Origin: an uncultured Kiritimatiellota bacterium
GTDB taxonomy: Bacteria; Verrucomicrobiota; Kiritimatiellia; RFP12; UBA1067
Direction of reading: 5' to 3'
Length of the DNA stretch: 64,000 bases
Assembly (NCBI GenBank): GCA_934654805.1
Contig: CAKUGW010000001.1
Span: 41,417-105,416 of the forward strand
The notes under the pieces are model-generated. The model saw only the letters and a program-made list of their open reading frames with translations. It was not told the origin of the DNA and ran no database searches. A program made the position numbers and the translations under genes. Shown here in pieces: positions 50,342 to 57,068 of the stretch (positions are counted from its first letter, which is position 1; each line of letters begins with the position of its first letter).

Positions 50342-50707
50342 ATGTTGCAGGAACTCTCCAATCTCGTGGTTGCGGACAACACCGGCGCGAAGCGCGCCAT
50401 GTGCTTCCGCATCCTCAAGCAGCGCAAGGAGTACGCGCACCTCGGCGACGTGATCCGCGTGGCGATCAAGGAAGCGTCTCCGACCTCCTCGATCAAGAAG
50501 GGCTCGGTCGCGACCGCCGTCATCGTGCGGACGGGCAACCCGATCCGCCGCGCCGACGGCTCGACGGTCCACTTCGACCAGAACGCGTGCGTCCTCGTCG
50601 ACTCGAAGCTCAACCCGATCGGCACCCGCGTGTTCGGGCCGGTCGCCCGCGAGCTGCGCGACAAGAACTACATGAAGATCCTCTCGATGGCCCCGGAAGT
50701 GGTCTGA
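50342..50707 (+). CDS. rplN: 50S ribosomal protein L14
   Basis: 121 residues: NLVVADNTGAKRAMCFRILK, GDVIRVAIKEA, FGPVARELRDKNYMKILSMAPEVV. It forms part of the subunit interface with L19. AAGGAG ribosome binding site. Confidence 0.97.
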   Translation: MLQELSNLVVADNTGAKRAMCFRILKQRKEYAHLGDVIRVAIKEASPTSSIKKGSVATAVIVRTGNPIRRADGSTVHFDQNACVLVDSKLNPIGTRVFGPVARELRDKNYMKILSMAPEVV

Positions 50708-50725
50708 CGCAAAGGAGCAACGAAA

Positions 50726-51037
50726 ATGGCTATCGCAAGAATCAAGAAGAACGACACCGTCATCTGCACGCGCGGCAACGACGCGGGCAAGACGGGCACG
50801 GTCCTCAGCGTCGACCCCAAGAAGGGCGTCGCGATCGTCGGCGGGCTGAACGTCCACAAGAAGGCGGTCCGCCGCACCGAGAAGACGGCCGGCGGCCTGA
50901 TCGACAAGGAACTGCCGATCCGCCTCTGCAAGCTCATGCCCTACGATGCCGAGAAGAAGTGCGGAACGCGCGTCAAGACCGGCGAGAAGGACGGCAAGAA
51001 GGCGCGCGTCGCGGTCAAGAGCGGCAAGGCCCTCTAA
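50726..51037 (+). CDS. rplX: 50S ribosomal protein L24
   Basis: 103 residues with the KOW motif RIKKNDTVICTRGNDAGKTG and GGLNVHKKAVRRTEKTAGG. Assembly-initiating protein of the 50S subunit. AAAGGAG lies before the ATG. Confidence 0.96.
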   Translation: MAIARIKKNDTVICTRGNDAGKTGTVLSVDPKKGVAIVGGLNVHKKAVRRTEKTAGGLIDKELPIRLCKLMPYDAEKKCGTRVKTGEKDGKKARVAVKSGKAL

Positions 51038-51054
51038 GGTAAGGAACAATCATC

Positions 51055-51588
51055 ATGGCAAGACTCAAAGACGAATACGCGAGCCGCATGGTTCCCGAGC
51101 TCGAGAAGAAGCTCGGCACCACGAACAAGATGCTCGTTCCCCGCCTTCAGAAGATCGTCATCAACATGGGCTTCGGCATCGTCTCGAAGGACGAGCAGAA
51201 GACCCTCGTGGACGACCTGACGGCGATTACCGGCCAGAAGCCCATGCTCTGCAAGGCGAAGAAGTCGATCTCGAACTTCAAGCTGCGCGAGGGCATGGTC
51301 ATCGGCGCGAAGGTCACGTTGCGCGGCGAGCGCATGTGGGAGTTCGCCGACCGCCTCATCTCGGCGGCCCTCCCCCGCATCCGCGACTTCCGCGGCGTTC
51401 CGAACCGCGGCTTCGACGGCGCCGGCAACTACACGCTCGGCGTCAAGGAGCACACGATCTTTCCGGAACTCGTGGAATCCTCCGCTCAATCCGGCATGGA
51501 CATCACGTTCGTGACCTCGTCCACCGACAACAAGGCCTGCAAGGAGCTCCTGAACTCCATGGGCATGCCGTTCGCAGGAAGGAACTAA
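51055..51588 (+). CDS. rplE: 50S ribosomal protein L5
   Basis: 177 residues: VPRLQKIVINMGFGI, TGQKPMLCKAKKSISNFKLR and IRDFRGVPNRGFDGAGNY identify L5, which binds 5S rRNA and contacts the P-site tRNA. It begins 17 bp after rplX. Confidence 0.97.
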   Translation: MARLKDEYASRMVPELEKKLGTTNKMLVPRLQKIVINMGFGIVSKDEQKTLVDDLTAITGQKPMLCKAKKSISNFKLREGMVIGAKVTLRGERMWEFADRLISAALPRIRDFRGVPNRGFDGAGNYTLGVKEHTIFPELVESSAQSGMDITFVTSSTDNKACKELLNSMGMPFAGRN

Positions 51589-51591
51589 GTC

Positions 51592-51777
51592 ATGGCTAAA
51601 CAGTGTCTCATCGAAAAGCAGAAGAAGGCGCCGAAGTTCAAGGTGCGCGCGTACAACCGCTGCCAGCGCTGCGGCCGTCGCCACGCCTACCTCCGCAAGT
51701 TCGGCGTCTGCCGTCTCTGCTTCCGCGAACTCGCCGTCGCCGGCCTCATCCCCGGCGTCACCAAGGCTTCGTGGTAA
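51592..51777 (+). CDS. rpsN: 30S ribosomal protein S14, zinc-binding short form
   Basis: 61 residues. The C-x2-C (RCQRCGRR) and second C-x2-C (VCRLCFRE) pairs make this the zinc-containing type Z S14, the ancestral short form. It is placed between L5 and S8 as usual and starts 3 bp after rplE. Confidence 0.96.
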   Translation: MAKQCLIEKQKKAPKFKVRAYNRCQRCGRRHAYLRKFGVCRLCFRELAVAGLIPGVTKASW

Positions 51778-51801
51778 CCCCAAGGAAAGGAATCACCTAA
51801 A

Positions 51802-52194
51802 ATGTCTATCGATCCCATTTCCGACATGCTGACGTCGATCCGCAACGGACTGAAGGCCCGCCTCTACTCCGTCGCGACGCCCGCCAGCGCCCTCAAGGCC
51901 GAGATCGCCCGCGTCATGAAGGAAGCCGGCTACATCGCCGACTGCGTCACGACGAGCGAGTTCCCGAAGAAGCTCGTGATCACGCTGAAGTACACGGACC
52001 GGGCGGTGCCCGCCATCCGCGAGATCAAGCGCGTGTCGCGTCCGGGCCTCCGCCGCTACGCCCCCGTCAGCAAGATCCCGTCCGTCCTCGACGGCATGGG
52101 CCTTGTCGTGCTCTCCACGTCGAAGGGCGTCATGAGCGGCGCGCAGGCGAAGAAGGAGAACCTCGGCGGCGAAATCATCTGCACGGTCGCCTAA
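51802..52194 (+). CDS. rpsH: 30S ribosomal protein S8
   Basis: 130 residues: DPISDMLTSIRNGLKARLYS, SRPGLRRYAPVSKIPSVLDG and GLVVLSTSKGVMSGAQAKKE are the S8 pattern. It binds 16S rRNA helix 21, and in E. coli it is the repressor of the spc operon. AAGGAAAGGAA ribosome binding site. Confidence 0.97.
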   Translation: MSIDPISDMLTSIRNGLKARLYSVATPASALKAEIARVMKEAGYIADCVTTSEFPKKLVITLKYTDRAVPAIREIKRVSRPGLRRYAPVSKIPSVLDGMGLVVLSTSKGVMSGAQAKKENLGGEIICTVA

Positions 52195-52213
52195 CAGTTA
52201 GGAGCTAAAGACA

Positions 52214-52750
52214 ATGTCTCGAATCGGTAAAGAACCCGTCAAGCTCGCCGAGGGCGTCACCGCCACGGTCGCTGGCCAGACGGTGACGGTCAAGGGCAAG
52301 CTCGGCGAGCTGTCCTACACGATGCATGAAGGCATCACGGCGAAAGTGGAGGACGGGAACGTTCTCGTCGCGTGCGCCGACGACTACACGCTCGGCAACT
52401 TCCACGGTCTCGCCCGCGCGCTGATCCACAACATGGTGGTCGGCGTGTCCGCAGGCTACACGAAGCAGCTCTCCATCGAGGGCACCGGCTTCAAGGCCGT
52501 CCTCAAGGGCCAGGAGCTCGCGCTCTCGCTCGGCTTCGCCTCCCCGAAGGTCTACGCGATCCCCGCCGGACTCACGGTGACCGTCGAGAACGACGGCCTC
52601 CAGGTCACGGTCAAGGGCGTCGACAAGCAGGCCGTCGGCGAAGCCGCCGCGCGCATCCGCGCGTATTACCCGGCCGAGCCCTACAAGGGCAAGGGCATCA
52701 AGTACGTCGGCGAGGTCATCCGCCGCAAACAGGGCAAGAAGGTCGCCTAA
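52214..52750 (+). CDS. rplF: 50S ribosomal protein L6
   Basis: 178 residues with SRIGKEPVKLAEGVTATV and the C-terminal EPYKGKGIKYVGEVIRRKQG that define bacterial L6, near the sarcin-ricin loop. GGAGCTAAAG precedes the ATG. Confidence 0.97.
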   Translation: MSRIGKEPVKLAEGVTATVAGQTVTVKGKLGELSYTMHEGITAKVEDGNVLVACADDYTLGNFHGLARALIHNMVVGVSAGYTKQLSIEGTGFKAVLKGQELALSLGFASPKVYAIPAGLTVTVENDGLQVTVKGVDKQAVGEAAARIRAYYPAEPYKGKGIKYVGEVIRRKQGKKVA

Positions 52751-52773
52751 TCGCGGCGTAAGGAGAACGAAAG

Positions 52774-53133
52774 ATGTTCAATCGCAAAGTTCAGCGTCAG
52801 AAGAGGCATCTCCGCCTCCGCCAGCGCGTGATCGGCACGGCGGCGCGTCCGCGCATGTCGATCTGCCTGACGAACAAGCACATGTACGTCCAGTTCATCG
52901 ACGACGACGCGGGCCGCACCCTCGCCCAGGCGAACACGCTCAAGGACGAGAAGGCGAACCTCGAGGTCGCGAAGGCGCTCGGCGCGCGCGCGGCGGAAGC
53001 CGCGAAGGCCGCCGGCATCTCGCTCGTCGTGGTCGACCGCGGCGGCAACAAGTACACGGGTCGCCTCGCGGCGATCGTGGAGGCCGCCGTCGCGAACGGC
53101 GTCGCCATCTCGGCCAAGAAGGAGGAGAAGTAA
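52774..53133 (+). CDS. rplR: 50S ribosomal protein L18
   Basis: 119 residues: RHLRLRQRVIGTAARPRMSI, a Lys/Asn-rich strand region and VVDRGGNKYTGRLAAIVEAA. Binds 5S rRNA together with L5. AAGGAG precedes the ATG. Confidence 0.96.
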   Translation: MFNRKVQRQKRHLRLRQRVIGTAARPRMSICLTNKHMYVQFIDDDAGRTLAQANTLKDEKANLEVAKALGARAAEAAKAAGISLVVVDRGGNKYTGRLAAIVEAAVANGVAISAKKEEK

Positions 53134-53136
53134 GCC

Positions 53137-53625
53137 ATGGCATTCAATCGTGACAAGCGTCAGGAGCAGGACGACGCGCTCGACGAGCACACCGTCTTCA
53201 TCAACCGCTGCGCCAAGACCGTCAAGGGCGGCCGCCGCATGAGCTTTTCCGCCGTCATCGTCGTCGGCGACAAGGAAGGCAAGGTCGGCGTCGGCTTCGG
53301 CAAGGCAAACGAGGTCGCGGACGCGATCCGCAAGGGCGGCGAGGCCGCGCGCAAGGACATGCGCAAGGTCGTCATGAAGGGCAAGACCATCCCGCACGAC
53401 GTCGAGGGCGTCTGCGACGGCGGTCGCGTCATCCTGAAGCCGGCCGAAGAGGGCACGGGCCTCATCGTCGGCGGCGGCATGCGCCCCGTCCTCGAGGCGG
53501 CCGGCATCCGCGATGCGGTCGGCAAGTCGCTCGGCTCGAAGAACCGCCTCAACGTGGTCAAGGCCACGCTGAACGCGCTCTCGAAGCTCCGCAGCGCGGA
53601 GGAGATCGCGGCGGTCAGGGCGTAA
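53137..53625 (+). CDS. rpsE: 30S ribosomal protein S5
   Basis: 162 residues with VKGGRRMSFSAVIVVGD, VGVGFGKANEVADAIRKG and the conserved VVKATLNALSKL end. A fidelity protein on the 30S body. rpmD (L30), normally next, is absent: only a 48-bp purine tract separates rpsE from rplO. Confidence 0.97.
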   Translation: MAFNRDKRQEQDDALDEHTVFINRCAKTVKGGRRMSFSAVIVVGDKEGKVGVGFGKANEVADAIRKGGEAARKDMRKVVMKGKTIPHDVEGVCDGGRVILKPAEEGTGLIVGGGMRPVLEAAGIRDAVGKSLGSKNRLNVVKATLNALSKLRSAEEIAAVRA

Positions 53626-53673
53626 GGGAAAAAAAGGTTAGAAGGAAAAAGTAAGAAGGAAGAAGGAAGAGGT
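53626..53673. repeat. Intergenic AAGAAGGAAGAAG purine repeat before rplO
   Basis: Nearly pure A/G tract. Bases 53656-53673 are identical over 18 nt to the complement of 7968-7985 inside waaA. Its last bases (GAAGAGG) also act as the rplO ribosome binding site. Confidence 0.7.
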
Positions 53674-54111
53674 ATGGAACTCAACTCTCTTACGAACACC
53701 CCCGGCGCGCGTCAGCGCCGGAAGCGCGTCGGGCGCGGCTGCGGGTCGGGCCTCGGCAAGACCTGCGGCAAGGGCCAGAAGGGCCAGCAGTCGCGCAAGG
53801 GCCACAAGCACAAGCTCGTGTTCGAGGGCGGCCAGATGCCGCTCGTCCGGCGTCTGCCGAAGCGCGGCTTCAACAACGCCGCGTTCAACGCGAAGGCGCT
53901 CGCCGTCAACCTCTCCGACCTCGAGAAGAAGTTCGAGTCGGGTGCGGAGATCACGGTCGAGACGCTCGCCAAGGCGGGCTTCTCGGACAACAAGCAGCCG
54001 AAGGTCAAGATCCTCGGCACGGGAACGCTCACGAAGAAGTTCACCGTGAAGGTGCCCTGCTCGGCCTCCGCGAAGGCGAAGATCGAGCAGGCGGGCGGCA
54101 CGGTCGCTTAA
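53674..54111 (+). CDS. rplO: 50S ribosomal protein L15
   Basis: 145 residues: the N-terminal RNA-binding arm ELNSLTNTPGARQRRKRVGR, then GKGQKGQQSRKG and FEGGQMPLVRRLPKRGF. Early-binding 50S protein. Last ribosomal gene of the cluster; secY, which usually follows, is replaced by xseA after a terminator. Confidence 0.97.
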   Translation: MELNSLTNTPGARQRRKRVGRGCGSGLGKTCGKGQKGQQSRKGHKHKLVFEGGQMPLVRRLPKRGFNNAAFNAKALAVNLSDLEKKFESGAEITVETLAKAGFSDNKQPKVKILGTGTLTKKFTVKVPCSASAKAKIEQAGGTVA

Positions 54112-54134
54112 ACGCTCTCAACAGGCGTAAAAGG

Positions 54135-54170
54135 GCGCGCGGCCGAATCCGGCTGCGCGTCTCTTTCGTT
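54135..54170 (+). terminator. Terminator of the S10-spc operon
   Basis: 11-bp stem GCGCGCGGCCG/CGGCTGCGCGT (two G-T pairs) with the 4-nt loop AATC, followed by CTCTTTCGTT. It ends 2 bp before the xseA ATG. Confidence 0.75.
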
Positions 54171-54172
54171 CA

Positions 54173-55381
54173 ATGGGCACAGGCACAAGGACCTATCCGC
54201 ACTACACCGTCACCTCGCTGACCGAGGGGATTCGCGCGGCGCTCGAAAAGCCGTTCGCGCGCATCATCGTGGACGGCGAGATCAGCGGCTGGCGGCGCTA
54301 TCCGTCCGGCCACTGCTACTTCACGCTCAAGGACGCGGGCGCGCAGATCTCGGCCGTCCTGTTCAAGAGCTCGTTCGAGCGGCTGGCCGTGCGGGACGGC
54401 CTGAAGGACGGCGCGAAGGTTTCCGTCTTCGGCAACGTGTCCGTCTACGGCCCGCGCGGCAGCTACCAGATCACCGTCCTCTCCGCGAAGCTCGCGGGCG
54501 TCGGCAACCTGATGCAGCAGTATCTCGCGCTCAAGGAGAAGCTGACGAAGGAAGGGCTGTTCGACGCCGCGCGGAAGCGCCCGCTGCCGCAGCTGCCGCG
54601 CCGCATCGGCATCGTGACGAGCGAGGCGGGCGCGGTCATCCACGACATGTGCACGGTGCTGACGCGGCGGTTCCCGAACCTCGAGATCCGGCTCTTCCCG
54701 TGCCTCGTCCAGGGCGAGGCCGCGCCGCCGACGGTCATTGCCGGGCTCGCCTACTTCAACGCGACGACGGACTGGCGCGCCGACCTCCTCATCGTCGCGC
54801 GCGGCGGCGGCTCGTTCGAGGACCTCTTCTGCTTCAACGACGAAAGCCTCGTGCGCGCGGTCGCCGCGTCGCAGATCCCGACGATCAGCGCGGTCGGGCA
54901 CGAGACGGACTTCACGCTCTGCGACTTCGCGGCGGACGTCCGCGCTGGCACGCCCTCGATTGCGGCGGAAATCGCCGTGCCCGTCCTCGCCGACCTGCGC
55001 GCACAGCTCGCGGCGTTCGACGGGCAGCTCGCGCACGCGCTGCGCGGACGCGGCGAGTTCTACGCCCAGCGCGTCGACCAGCTTGCGGACGGCCTCGGCG
55101 CGTCGCTGGCGCTCGCGCGCGCCCGTGCCGAGCATCGGCTCGGCGCGCTGGCGCCGCGTCTCCGGCCCGCGCTGGCGCTCGGCCTTCAGCGCGCCGTCGC
55201 GCGCTTCGAGAAGGCCGAGGCGAAGCTCACGGCCTATTCGCCGTATGGCGTCCTGGAACGCGGCTACTCGCTGACGACGGCGGCGGACGGCTCGGTCGTC
55301 AAGGACGCCGCCGCGCTGAAGGCGGGCGACCGGCTCGTCACGCGCTTCGCGAAGGGCCGCGCGACATCGGTCGTCGCCTGA
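54173..55381 (+). CDS. xseA: Exodeoxyribonuclease VII large subunit
   Basis: The 402-residue protein has an N-terminal OB fold (VDGEISGWRRYPSGHCYFTLKD-like) and the catalytic domain with PRRIGIVTSEAGAVIHD, LLIVARGGGSFEDLFCFNDE and ISAVGHETDFTLCDF. With XseB it degrades single-stranded DNA from both ends. xseB is not adjacent. It directly follows the ribosomal terminator, so its promoter would overlap the terminator, or it depends on read-through. The C-terminal helical part is shorter than in E. coli (456 residues). Confidence 0.94.
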   Translation: MGTGTRTYPHYTVTSLTEGIRAALEKPFARIIVDGEISGWRRYPSGHCYFTLKDAGAQISAVLFKSSFERLAVRDGLKDGAKVSVFGNVSVYGPRGSYQITVLSAKLAGVGNLMQQYLALKEKLTKEGLFDAARKRPLPQLPRRIGIVTSEAGAVIHDMCTVLTRRFPNLEIRLFPCLVQGEAAPPTVIAGLAYFNATTDWRADLLIVARGGGSFEDLFCFNDESLVRAVAASQIPTISAVGHETDFTLCDFAADVRAGTPSIAAEIAVPVLADLRAQLAAFDGQLAHALRGRGEFYAQRVDQLADGLGASLALARARAEHRLGALAPRLRPALALGLQRAVARFEKAEAKLTAYSPYGVLERGYSLTTAADGSVVKDAAALKAGDRLVTRFAKGRATSVVA

Positions 55382-55456
55382 CGGATGCAGAGGTCGCCGT
55401 GGCACGGAGAAGCCATCGGCTGTTTCGCATTTTGCACCAAAATTCGTTTCGTGGCG

Positions 55457-55488
55457 TTGCACTTTTCGGCGCGGGAATCGGCTATATT
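55457..55488 (+). promoter_or_regulatory. Promoter of the SUMF1 gene cluster
   Basis: Extended -10 TCGGC-TATATT with the hexamer at 55483-55488; TTGCAC (55457-55462) is a poorly spaced -35. ATG 55553 follows a 60-nt leader. Confidence 0.5.
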
Positions 55489-55552
55489 ACCCAGTTATCT
55501 GAAATCATGTGCCGTCACATGGCGCAAGCCAGAACAACAAGGAACACGCGAA

Positions 55553-57028
55553 ATGAAACAGAACACACGCACAAGAAGAACTGTCGTTGGCCTCGGCGGC
55601 GCACTGCTGCTGGGCCTTGGGTTGTCCGCTCACGCCGCCGTGACGGTCGATGCGGAGAACTTCGTCGTCCGCCAGCTGTGGCCGTGGTCGGAGAAGATCG
55701 TCGCGGAATTCGTGACGACAGGTTCGGTCACGGCGCCCGGCGCGACGGCGACACTGAAAGCCTACGACGGCGACACCTACCTCTGCGACATCCCGCATGA
55801 CGCGACGACGGGCGACACGGTGATTCGCACGACGGGCCTTAAGCGCATCACGATCGATCCCACGAGAATCCCTGCGCTCGCCACACGCAAACGCATCGAA
55901 AACTTCCGGCTTGCGGTGAGCTACACAGACGGTACGCTCGACTTCGCGTCGGCGGGCGTCCTCTATGTCGTCTTTGACCTCGAAAAGACGGCGGGCGATG
56001 CGGGCTTCCTGGCGGCGCTGACGGAGAGCGACCTCACGGGCGGCTCGACGGCGCGGGAAGGCATCGGCCCCTACGGCGCGTGGAAGCGGCGGTACTGGCG
56101 TGCGGGCGCGGACACGGTTGCGTGGCTCGACGTCACGAACGACGTCTACAAGACGACGAAGCTCGTCTTTCGCCACATCCCCGCGCAGACGTTTACGATG
56201 GGTTCGCCCGCGACGGAGCCGGGACATCTCCCGAACGCGAACTACAACGACTACAACGTCAGCGGCAGCACGGCATGTCAGGTGAAGACGTTTGGCCTTG
56301 AAGACGTCCACGCGGTCACGCTGTCGGGCTACTACCTCGGCGTCTTCGAGCTGACGCAGAAGCAGTGGGAACTCTGCGGCAATGCGGCGCGCGCAAACGG
56401 CTGGGGCACGACAGGCGAGGCCGTTCCGGCCAACAAGATCAGCGCAACCGAGATTCGCGGATCGAATACGCCGACGGACGCGGTGGGGGCCGACAGCTTC
56501 ATGGGCAAGCTCGCGGCGCTTGTCGGCGACGGCTGGTCGTTCGACCTGCCGACGGAGGCGCAGTGGGAGGCCGCGTGCCGCGCGGGGACGGCGACGGGGC
56601 TCTACGACGGCACGGAACTGCCGACGGATCTCGCCTACTACACGAAGGGGTCGGCTACGAGCATGAAGGAGGCAAACATCTCCTACGAAGTGCTGTCCGA
56701 GCTGGCGGTCTACGGCAAGGATGTCGCCGTGACGACGGTCGGCACGAAGCTGCCGAACAACTACGGCCTCTACGACATGCTCGGCAACGCGGGCGAGATC
56801 TGCCGTGACCGCATCGTGGCGAACAAGGGCCTTGGCACGGCAGCGGTGACGGACCCGCTGACGGCAAAGGGCGATCACTGCTTGCGTGGCGGTTCCTGCG
56901 ACCACTATGACACCTACAACTACGGCCTCGCGCCGTTCCGTGCGGCTTCGCGCACGGCGCGTCCGGCAAACAGCATCACGGCGCGACAGTACGGCTTCCG
57001 CGTCCTGATGACGCCCGTGGCGAAGTGA
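55553..57028 (+). CDS. Exported SUMF1-domain protein, paralogue 1
   Basis: The 491-residue protein has a signal peptide (VVGLGGALLLGLGLSAHA), an N-terminal beta-sandwich-like module (FVVRQLWPWSEKIVAEF, residues about 30-150), a linker with LYVVFDL, and a SUMF1 domain (about residues 200-490) with FDLPTEAQWEAACRAG, GLYDMLGNAGEICRDR and LRGGSCDHYDTYNYG. The FGE active-site cysteine pair is not conserved, and the hallmark GNVWEW reads GNAGEI, so a non-catalytic role is likely. Bases 56210-56613 are identical to 57714-58117 in the next gene. The start follows AAGGAA. Confidence 0.82.
   Translation: MKQNTRTRRTVVGLGGALLLGLGLSAHAAVTVDAENFVVRQLWPWSEKIVAEFVTTGSVTAPGATATLKAYDGDTYLCDIPHDATTGDTVIRTTGLKRITIDPTRIPALATRKRIENFRLAVSYTDGTLDFASAGVLYVVFDLEKTAGDAGFLAALTESDLTGGSTAREGIGPYGAWKRRYWRAGADTVAWLDVTNDVYKTTKLVFRHIPAQTFTMGSPATEPGHLPNANYNDYNVSGSTACQVKTFGLEDVHAVTLSGYYLGVFELTQKQWELCGNAARANGWGTTGEAVPANKISATEIRGSNTPTDAVGADSFMGKLAALVGDGWSFDLPTEAQWEAACRAGTATGLYDGTELPTDLAYYTKGSATSMKEANISYEVLSELAVYGKDVAVTTVGTKLPNNYGLYDMLGNAGEICRDRIVANKGLGTAAVTDPLTAKGDHCLRGGSCDHYDTYNYGLAPFRAASRTARPANSITARQYGFRVLMTPVAK
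56210..56613 (+). repeat. 404-bp identical block, copy 1
   Basis: Identical by eye to 57714-58117 (offset exactly 1504 bp), while flanking parts of the two genes differ clearly. It encodes the first half of the SUMF1 domain. It points to recent gene conversion or duplication. Confidence 0.8.
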
Positions 57029-57068
57029 TCGGCTGAAGAGAACTTGAACGAGAGAAAGGATGACGAAA

